From NCBI GenBank assembly GCA_034509735.1, contig JACGWO010000007.1:22472046-22536045 (forward strand): a stretch of 64,000 nucleotides of DNA, given 5' to 3'. Origin of the DNA: Sesamum alatum (Eukaryota; Streptophyta; Magnoliopsida; Lamiales; Pedaliaceae). Positions 56,274 to 64,000 of this stretch are shown one piece after another; the stretch's first letter is position 1; every line of letters starts with the position of its first letter. The translations under genes were made by a program, and so were the position numbers. The notes under the pieces are model-generated. The model had not been told where the DNA came from. It ran no database searches and saw only the letters and a list, made by a program, of their open reading frames with translations.

Positions 56274-57416
56274 ATGTCTAAGAATCCATTAACCATGGTA
56301 CTTGAGACTAATAAATTCAACAGAACGAACTACTCGGATTGGCTGAGAAACTTGAGGATTGTCCTCGATTTCGAGAACCAAGACTACGTCTTGGACGAGC
56401 CACCGCCGAACGACTTACCGGAGGGGTCCACGCCAGAAGAACGTTTGACGTTCGAGAAATGGCATGAGGAAAACCGGAAAGTACGCAGTATCATACTGGC
56501 TTCTATGTCTAACGACATCCAGAAGCAGTATGAGAGGCTGGACAACGTCTCCGCCATAATGCTCCGCATGAACGAGGTTTATGCGGTTCCGGACAGCCAT
56601 ATTAGATATGCCGCCACAAAAACATTCTTTGGCACCAAGCTTGCTGAAGGAGTGTCTGTACAAAGTCATGGGGTCAAGATGCTCTCCCTAGTGGAGAAAC
56701 TCGAGTACCTTAATGTTGGGCTTAACAATGACACGTACATTGACGTGATCCTCCAGTCGCTTCCTCCGTCCTATGACCCATTTGTTGTAAACTACAACAT
56801 GAACGGACTTGAGAAGTCTATTCATGAGTTTATGAACATGCTGGTCCAATACGAGGCAACGACCCACAAGTCGGCGCCGGCGGTATTGATAGGAGAGGCT
56901 TCGACGTTCAAAGCGAATGGCAAGAGGACCGGACGCTGGAAGAGGAAGAAGGGAAAAGGGAAGACGGTTGCGGCCCCTGCTCGCGCTCCGGGCGTCCCTG
57001 TTGCTCCGGTGGGACTGAGCAAAGGGAAAGGGAAGGCCCGTAGTTCTCAGCGGTCCAAGGCAAATGATGTCTGCATGCATTGCCAAGGGAAGAGGCATTG
57101 GAAGAGGGAGTGCCCACAACTCCTCTCCAACTCAGGTATGTTTGTGGTTGAAGTAAACATGATAACTAATTCTGCTTTATGGGTCTTGGATACCGGGTGT
57201 GGTGCTCACATCTGCAATGATTTGCAGGCATTGCAAAGAAGTAGAAGGCTAACCAAGGATGAGATGATCCTAAGGCTAGGCAACGGCAAGGCCGTTGCTG
57301 CGGAAGCCGTAAGGTCAATGGAGTTAGCCATTAGTAGTCATGTTAGGATTGTACTGAACGACTGTTTCTATGTAACTAGCATGATTAAGAACATTGTTTT
57401 CCATCTCGGTCCTTGA
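56274..57416 (+). pseudogene. Element D gag and protease N-terminus (380 codons)
   Basis: One open frame runs from MSKNPLTMVLETNKFNRTNY through the capsid, a basic linker, the zinc knuckle CMHCQGKRHWKREC (57072-57113) and the protease WVLDTGCGAHICNDL (triad 57189-57197) up to YVTSMIKNIVF. An extra T near 57405 ends it. Gag and protease in one frame agree with the copia polyprotein. The capsid looks intact apart from substitutions. Confidence 0.92.
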
Positions 57417-58445
57417 TAAGGAGGGATTTGAATTTACCATCAATAAAAATGGCTTTTCATTATTAAAGATGGTATTTCTTATCTGCTTGGTACATTGGTC
57501 AACGATCTATGCATACTTCAACAGTCTAATTGGATTATGACTGCAGAACACAAACGAAAACGTGATGATCATAATAATGTACAGATATGGCATGCAAGGT
57601 TAGGTCATATCTCTAAAGATAGGATAAGAAGGTTGGTGGACTCAAAGAGTCTAGAAATAGACGATTTGGACAACCTACCGATCTGCGAATCCTGCCTGAA
57701 AGGAAAGATGACCAAGAAATCCTTTATTGGACAAAGCACGCTAGCCAGTGGTCCATTGGATTTGATCCATACGGATGTCTGTAGCCCACTAAATACTCAG
57801 GCTAGAGGTGGGTACTCGTACTTCATAACCTTTGCTGATGATCACTCATGGTATGGTTATGTTTACCTGATGAGGTACAAGTCTGAAGCCTTTGGAAGGT
57901 TTAAGGAATACAGACTTGAAGTAGAGAACCAAACCAATCGAAAGATCAAAGCCCTTCGTTCGGACCGAGGTGGAGAGTATTTGAGTGGTGAGTTTACTGA
58001 CTATCTAAAATAGAATGGGATTCTCTCTTAGTAGACCCCTCCTGGAACACCACTACTTAATGGTGTGTCTGAAAGGAGGAATCGGACCTTGTTGGACATG
58101 GTCTGATCCATGATGAGTTTTACCGAACTCCCCCTTTCCTTCTGGGGATACGCTCTTGAGACGGCAACCAAAGTTTTGAACTTAGCGCCATCTAAGAAGA
58201 TATCCCAGACGCCATATGAGATATGGCATGGCAAGCTTGCCTCCTACAAATTCTTGAAAGTGTGGGGTTCCCCCGCATATGTCAAGAGATTAGTGGGAGA
58301 TAAACTGGACTCGAGGTCTAATTTATGCAGGTTCATTGGCTATCCAAAAGAAACTGCGGGGTATTATTTCTATGACCCCTCCGAGCAAAAAGGTTTTTGT
58401 CTCGCGAAACGTAGTGTTCTTGGAAAGGGGTTTTCCATCAGATAG
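57417..58445 (+). pseudogene. Element D integrase
   Basis: The frame 57495-58013 covers IWHARLGHISKDRIRRL, CESCLKGKMTKKSF, HTDVCSP (Asp, 57774-57776) and SDRGGEYLSG (Asp, 57963-57965). A gag-to-tag stop at 58011 is followed by further stops (CAG and TGG positions at 58029-58034, CGA at 58106). Glu is at 58071-58073 (NGVSERRNR). The C-terminal part reads FTELPLSFWGYALETATKV and KRLVGDKLDSRSNL. Confidence 0.9.
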
Positions 58446-59128
58446 TCGACGCGATGAGGTACTACTTGAGGAATCAAGTGAGGCACCCTATGAGGCGGCA
58501 GTCACATCTGAGCCAGTAGTTCCCATTGATAACGTTCCAGTCCTCTGTAGGTCGGCCAGAGTATCCCATGCACATGATATGTATGGACTTCTGGGCCTGA
58601 CCGGTCAGTTGGATAATGATCCAAAGACGTATGGAGAAGCGATGTCGGACATCAATTCGGATAAGTGGCTTGAGGCCATGAAATTTGAGATGGACTCGAT
58701 GGGTACAAACTAGGTTTGGACCCTAATGGACGTGGGGGTAAAACCCGTGGGGTGTAAATGGGTCTACAAACGTAAGCTTGGATCTGATGGGGAGGTTACA
58801 ACCTTCAAAGGCAGGCTTGTGGCGAAGGGTTACACTCAGTGACCCAGGGTCAACTTTGAGGAAACCTACTCGCCCGTAGCAATGGCTAAGTCCATTCGGA
58901 TACTGCTTGCCATAGCAGCATGGTATGACTATGAAATATGACATATGGACGTGAAAACGGCCTCCCTCAACGGTTTCGTAGAGGAAGAGATCTATATGGA
59001 TCAGCCGGAAGGTTTCACAACTGTTGGAGAAGAGCAGAAGGTCTACCGTCTCCAAAGGTCCATCTATGGCCTCAAACAAGCTTCCCGAAGCTGGAACATA
59101 CATTTTGATGAAGTCATACGGGGATATG
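58446..59128 (+). pseudogene. Element D reverse transcriptase, N-terminal part
   Basis: The linker VLCRSARVSHAHDMYG and SDINSDKWLEAMKFEMDSM leads to RT motifs VGCKWVYKRKLG, VAKGYTQ, HMDVKTASLNGFVEEEIYMD and IYGLKQASRSWNI. Stops occur at 58711, near 58839 (CGA to TGA) and near 58938 (TGG to TGA). The gene is split at 59128 by the solo LTR. Confidence 0.9.
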
Positions 59129-59133
59129 ATTTC
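59129..59133. repeat. Target duplication atttc (left) of the solo LTR
   Basis: atttc precedes TGTTAG at 59134 and is repeated at 61140-61144. Confidence 0.93.
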
Positions 59134-61139
59134 TGTTAGAATAGGTGACCATGTAGCCAATCTTGGTAGGCGAATTGTAACCTATGTCTGAACCATTTCG
59201 AGGTTTTAATAAATGATTAATGAATAAGAAGTGAAATTCATTTGGCATTTACTTTGTTTGTGTTCACTTTATTTGCTTTATATATCTGTTCACTACGCAA
59301 ACAAAGCCCACGGACTGAAAACATATTTCGGGGACTAGGACTACGCTTGGAGGTAGGTCCATAAAATCAGTTCCGCCGAATCAGTCCGGAAATCTCCAAG
59401 TCAAGGAATCTCGAAAGTGGGTACCGAGATTCCCCTTGAGACTTACACTAAGCATCTGCTGTCGTATTTCATCGACGGGTGATGAGGGTCGTCTAAGCAG
59501 TGTTAGTGGGTTGGCCTGCTAGGGAGCAGCTAACTGAGGTGACTCGCAGGAACCGTCTTACGCAGGACCTTGAGTAGGGTCGGTAGGTATGACGTGTGTT
59601 TCCAGTTCCAACAGTATAGGTCAAGTCCTTTGACGTGAGGAACTGCTGAGTTTACCTGTATATCAGGGTTGTATCTTAGATATGGTGAGAGATTGCCAAG
59701 AAGCACTCGAGTAGTCATAAGCCATATCTAGTGCAACTCCGGTGTACAGAGTGACAGTAGTTTCCAAGAAAGGATCTGTCTCCTGTCAAAAGGTGTTGAC
59801 AGTTGTGTCTCACAAATGCTCTGAGTCTAGTCCCTAAAATCTGTGGCCACAGTAACTGAACAAAAGGTAAGGTTTCCCTTGCGGCGTTTAGTAAAGGACA
59901 GACCGACACGTAGGTCCAAAATGGGTACCTGCATTTTTCGTGCCGTAGACTCTAAATGGTGAGACCGTAGACGGAAGGATAGATGTACTGTAGAGCATAA
60001 ATGTTCATCCCCCTATACTCACCTAGTCTCCAGTGCCATGGACTGTTGCTAGATGGCCACCCATGGTAACGGGCGGATTCTAGGAATCCAACCAAGTTTA
60101 GCTGAAGGTAAACCTAAAGAGTCACACACAATCCGCACACATAAAACTATTTAATTTAGAATTAAATATTTGGAGAAATGGAGCGATTAAATTGGATTTA
60201 ATCGGGTCCTTATTTTCATGGGAAGAGTTAATTCCTTTTATTAGATAAAAGAAATTTATCTAATAAATTAGACTTATTAGAAAATTAATTTAATGGGCTT
60301 AGAATAAAAATTTATATTTAATATATTTATTTATTGCCCTTGAAATATTTAAATAGGATTTTAATATTCTATTAAATTAAATTAATGGTTGAGATTAAAA
60401 GGGAGAGATCAATGGCTAATATTGGTTTGACCAAAGAAGCTTGATTTGACTAGGATTTGACTAGGTCAAATCCTAGTTGTACTGGAGTCTTCAATGTATA
60501 GGGAATTTGAAGAGGAGAAGGATTCCTCTTCTATAAATACTCCTTAGCACACATATTGAAGGGATGATGAATCTTGAAACACACACACACACACACACCC
60601 ACTCGTGCACTCCTCTCCCTCTCTCTCAGCCGCGTGCCTCTCTCTCCTCTTCCAAGAAAATTGTCTTCTTGTTCTTTTGTTTTTCTAACAATTGAACAAA
60701 AGGAGGATTGATCTCGTTAAACTAATAACGTTTGATCGATCCGTCCTCTCCTAAATAATACTTTTTCTTTCGCTAGCACGAAGTTCAAGATACATGGGCG
60801 GATTGCGTGTCAAGAATTAGAAGGCCTCCCATACGAGATCTTGGAGCAAATCAGGGAACAATGCGAGTACTGGTTAGAAGGGGAAAACGACGAATCGGTA
60901 GGTTTCCGTTTACACGTTTTGTCCTCTTTTATTTTAGAATCCTATGGCCTCCATGATTCTTGTGTGTGCTTATTATTCATGAGATACACCGAACACCCGG
61001 GAGTTTCAAGGGTACACCCCTTGAACGAGTTTATTTTAATATATGTTATGCATGTTTAAATTTTTATAATTTAAATTATACCGCGCTTCGGCATTCGCGC
61101 TACTCCCGGGACGATCCACACGCCTACCCAAGGCTTTCA
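59134..61139 (+). repeat. Solo LTR, type I (2006 bp), inside D RT
   Basis: It starts TGTTAGAATAGG and ends aaggctttca. It is colinear with the A 3' LTR but more diverged, with the ctgtca/tgacag hairpin (59794-59813), core block (60027-60075), tataaata (60532), CT-rich tract (60605-60650), and an altered inverted repeat near 60703-60750. Perfect five-base duplications flank it. No internal sequence remains, so the full insertion was reduced by LTR-LTR recombination. Confidence 0.93.
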
Positions 61140-61144
61140 ATTTC
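61140..61144. repeat. Target duplication atttc (right) of the solo LTR
   Basis: This is the second copy of atttc; D RT sequence (atcaagaacgagtctgatcc) continues. Confidence 0.93.
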
Positions 61145-62199
61145 ATCAAGAACGAGTCTGATCCTTGTGTATACAAGAAGATCAGTGGGAGCTCAGTTGC
61201 ATTTCTGGTGCTTTATGTGGATGACATCTTGCTCATTGGGAATGATGCTAAGATGTTGGGTACCACTAAAGCTTGGTTGTCAACGCAATTCTCCATGAAG
61301 GATATGGGCGAGGCATCCTACATCCTTGGCATCAAGATCTACAGGGATAGATCTAGAAGGATGTTAGGAATGGCTCAGTCCTCGTATATTGAGAAAGTCT
61401 TGAAGAGATTCAAGATGGAGAACTCAAAACGAGGATTCCTTCCTATGAGCCATGGAATTAAGTTGTCCAAGAAGTAGTCTCCCAAGACTGATGAGGAGCT
61501 TAAATGGATGTTGGACATCCCCTATGCTTCATCCATAGGCAGCATACAGTATGTTGTTCAGTGCACTAGACCTGATGTAGCTTTCGCTTTGAGAGTAACT
61601 AGTCGATATCAGTCGTGTGCCGGGGAGGCACACTGAAGTACAGTCAAGACTATCCTAAAGTACCTGAAAATGACTAAGGACATGTTCTTGATCTACGGCG
61701 GTGGAGAGTTGATACTGGAAGGCTATAGCGACGCTAGCTTCCAGTCGGATGACGATGATGCCAAGTCTCAGTCTGGTTATGTGTTCAGACTTAATGGTGG
61801 CGTGGTTGCTTGGAAGAGTTCCAAGCAGGCTACCACGGCGGACTCCACCACAGAGTCTGAATACATAGCAGCTTCGGAAGCTGCTAAGGAGGCGGTTTGG
61901 ATGAAGAGCTACATCCAAGAGTTGGGTCTGGTACCTAGTATCCCTGAGCCAGTAGTTATCTTCTGCGATAACAACGGGGCAATAACGCAAGCAAAGGAAC
62001 CGAGATCTCATCACCTATTCAAGCATATTCTTAGACGCTACCATCTACTCAGAGAGATTGTTAGCAGGGGTGACGTTCGGATGGACCGAGCCAGCTCCGC
62101 AGAAAACATAGCAGATCCACTTACTAAGCCCGTGTCGCAAGTTGCCCATACTCAGCATCTGGATAAGATGGGTTTGAGATCAATGGGTGATTGGCTTAA
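61145..62199 (+). pseudogene. Element D reverse transcriptase C-terminus and RNase H
   Basis: YVDD is at 61214-61225 (LYVDDILLIGND), followed by MLGTTKAWLSTQF and RGFLPMSHGIKLSKK with a stop at 61475 (CAG to TAG). Another stop is near 61635 (TGG to TGA). RNase H keeps GYSDASFQSDDDDAKSQ, SEYIAASEAAKEAVW, FCDNNGAITQAKEP and NIADPLTKP. The last frame has no stop at the usual place (GDWL is followed by KVKWEI) and runs through the polypurine tract into the LTR, to 62260. Confidence 0.92.
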
Positions 62200-62214
62200 G
62201 GTCAAGTGGGAGAT
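62200..62214 (+). other. Polypurine tract of D
   Basis: ggtcaagtgggagat lies directly before the 3' LTR, as in A. Confidence 0.85.
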
Positions 62215-64000
62215 TATTAGAATAGATGACCAGAAAGCTAATAGCTTTGGCGATTTGTAACCCATTATACAACTCGATGTAAATGTAATATTATCATGTG
62301 ATGAATAAAATGAGTATTTGTCACTTTTGGTGCTTACTTTGTTGCGCTCATTTCACATTCGTTAAAATGGTATTTTACTTATATCCCAACAAAGCCCACA
62401 GACCACGGTTAACAACTCGTGCAGTTGGGCCATGCATTGGATGGTGGTCATGAAACCAACTGACTTAAAGTTGGGTCTGAAACGTTCCAAGTCAAGGACC
62501 TCGAGACAGGGCATCGAGAGTCCTATTGAGACTTGCATCAAGAGTCGTGTTAATTGGATGAGTGTCGTGTTTCATCGACGACAGGCGTGGGATGCCTACA
62601 CGATCTTGATGGGTTGGTCGACTGGGATCGAGCCGACTGGACTGACTCGCGGGGATCATCATATGGAAGCCTTGGAGGCTTGGTCGGTATGATTGGATTT
62701 CCCCAATTCCGATAGTACGGGAGTAGTCCTCAGAGTTGAGGGATCATGGCAGTCGCGTGCATAGGACGATTGTATCTTGGATCTGGCGAGAGGTGATCAT
62801 TCTGTATGATCATCATAAGCCTTGTCCAGAGCAGTCGGAATGTGTAGCGAGGACTGTGGATTCCAAGAAGAGGATCCGTCCCTTGTCAGTATGTGACAGA
62901 GGTATCTCCTATGCACTCGGAGACACGTTCATGCTATTTAAAGCTGTGGCCACAGTGGTTGATCGAACAGGAAATGATTTTCTGTATCGACGCAATGAAG
63001 TATACGTAGTCTCTAAGGCCGGGAGACGGTAGACGGAAGGACCGTACCAGTACGGAATCGGTACCTAAATGTTCATGCCAATTCACCTAGTCTCTAGTGC
63101 CATGACCGTTGCTAGACGGCCACCCATGGTAACGGGTCCTTGTGGGACACGGGCCCAAGTCTAACTGAGGGTGAACATAAAGGGTCACACACAAATCACC
63201 GAGGAGGTTGAGAGATTGACTTGGAGTCAATCTCGAAGGATATGGAAAGTTGATATGTTGGATCTTTTAATTGGATTAAAAGATCAACGGGAATAATTTA
63301 AGTGAACATTAAATTGGATTTAATATTGGGTTCATCATAATTGGATTACGATAAAAACCCGGTCCGTTAAATTTGACCCGAGAGGAGAAATAATTCCTAT
63401 TTTGGAATAGGAAAAAGTTGGACTTCTTCCCAAATTAGACATGGCCAAAATGCTCCTTTGGAGGAAGCAAAATCAGCCATGTTTCATGCAATGTGGTATG
63501 TTGACTTATCTCTTTTGGAAAGAGACAAATCAACTCCAATTAAACCCTTCCCTTTTGGTATGATTTGATCATACCATAAAATTCAGTAGGCTTGATTGAA
63601 GAATTGATGGTGATTGATTGGAATGTATCTAGACATCCTTGGATGAACCTAGACACATTCCAATAATCACATTAATTATGTATATATATGAGTATATACA
63701 ACACCTAGCATATGTGAATCATAATTCATCTTTTTCTAGGAAAAAGAAGAAGAAATTCGGCCCTCTCCTCTCTCTCACACACACACGGCCATCTCCCCTT
63801 TTTTCACTTGTGTTCTTCACTTGATTTTGAATCAAGAAGAACAAAGTAGGTTTAAGAGAACACTAATCCATAGTGTTCTTCTCTTAAATCGATTCCTTTT
63901 TAAACCCGTTCTCTTCTAGCAAGGAGAACGTGAGTTTCTTCCGGTGTGGTGTGGATTACCTTTGGAGAATCCATACGTTTGGATTTGTGAGCATTCCAAA
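62215..64000 (+). repeat. Element D 3' LTR (type II), cut by the window end
   Basis: It starts TATTAGAATAGATGACC (TG changed to TA) and matches the 5' LTR of D and both C LTRs. It has the conserved core at 63087-63140 and a hairpin at 63850-63888 (aacacta/tagtgtt). Compared with the 5' LTR, roughly 260 bases up to cttgtccttca should lie beyond the window. Confidence 0.9.

Larger units (their letters stand above)
42647..64000 (+). mobile_element. Ty1/copia retrotransposon D, interrupted by C and a solo LTR
   Basis: Plus-strand parts are a truncated 5' LTR (42647-44350), PBS, leader to 46199, gag-pol from 56274, and a 3' LTR from 62215 to the window end. Removing C (46200-56143) with one aggaa copy restores ccgctaggaaatggtttc, which matches the C leader. 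Removing the solo LTR (59134-61139) with one atttc copy restores ggatatgatttcatcaag, matching C pol. The coding region has many stops and frameshifts. Sequence similarity places D in the same family as C and E. Confidence 0.93.

Noticed and set aside
62215..62260. Read-through of the element D RNase H frame into the LTR as an extra domain
   Set aside because: Only 16 codons encoded by the polypurine tract and LTR. It reflects loss of the normal stop.

Overview
This window looks like intergenic heterochromatin from a flowering plant, most likely a eudicot. It is AT-rich and packed with nested LTR retrotransposons. I found no intact host gene, no tRNA or rRNA gene and no CRISPR array. Every recognisable coding region belongs to a mobile element and is broken by frameshifts, stops or deletions. 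The only possible exception is a small RNase H-like remnant at 7458-7750.

Most of the DNA comes from one lineage of Ty1/copia elements with very long LTRs (about 2.0-2.2 kb), a PBS matching initiator tRNA-Met, and a long leader (1.4-2.2 kb) that carries a very GC-rich island. I group the LTRs into three sequence types. Type I ends in gattcctttca: element A and the solo LTRs at 33841 and 59134. Type II ends in cttgtccttca: elements C, D and E and the fragment at 1-570. Type III ends in ccattcccttca or a close variant: 1862-3225, the solo LTR at 27617, and the split LTR at 32185-36403. The types share conserved blocks and differ strongly elsewhere.

Layout. 1-3225: LTR fragments and two tandem, diverged leader segments. 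3226-4740: truncated Ty3/gypsy gag-protease. 5340-7380: two further LTR-like segments, the second with a gypsy/TRIM-type PBS. 7458-7750: RNase H-like remnant. 7936-24130: a different copia element (F), whose 5' LTR was split by the complete element A (8011-18542, target duplication tgaag). 24400-27600: a foldback MITE, a tRNA-derived SINE and unassigned AT-rich DNA. 27617-29686 and 30765-31463: solo LTRs with target duplications. 32185-36918: a type III LTR split by a type I solo LTR, followed by an RNase H fragment (G). 36929-37484: hAT-like end and AT-rich filler. 37485-41461: element E (minus strand, truncated). 42647-64000: element D (plus strand), invaded in its leader by element C (46200-56143, minus, target duplication aggaa) and in its reverse transcriptase by a type I solo LTR (59134-61139, target duplication atttc). 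The 3' LTR of D runs off the window.

Relative ages follow from the nesting: F predates A, and D predates both C and the solo LTR at 59134. C has nearly identical LTRs but lacks part of its reverse transcriptase. I see no new coding system. The most interesting signals are non-coding: an LTR hairpin with a compensatory base pair, an inferred TATA box and hairpin just upstream of gag, alternating-CG islands in every leader, a mosaic LTR, and a short inverted filler copy.
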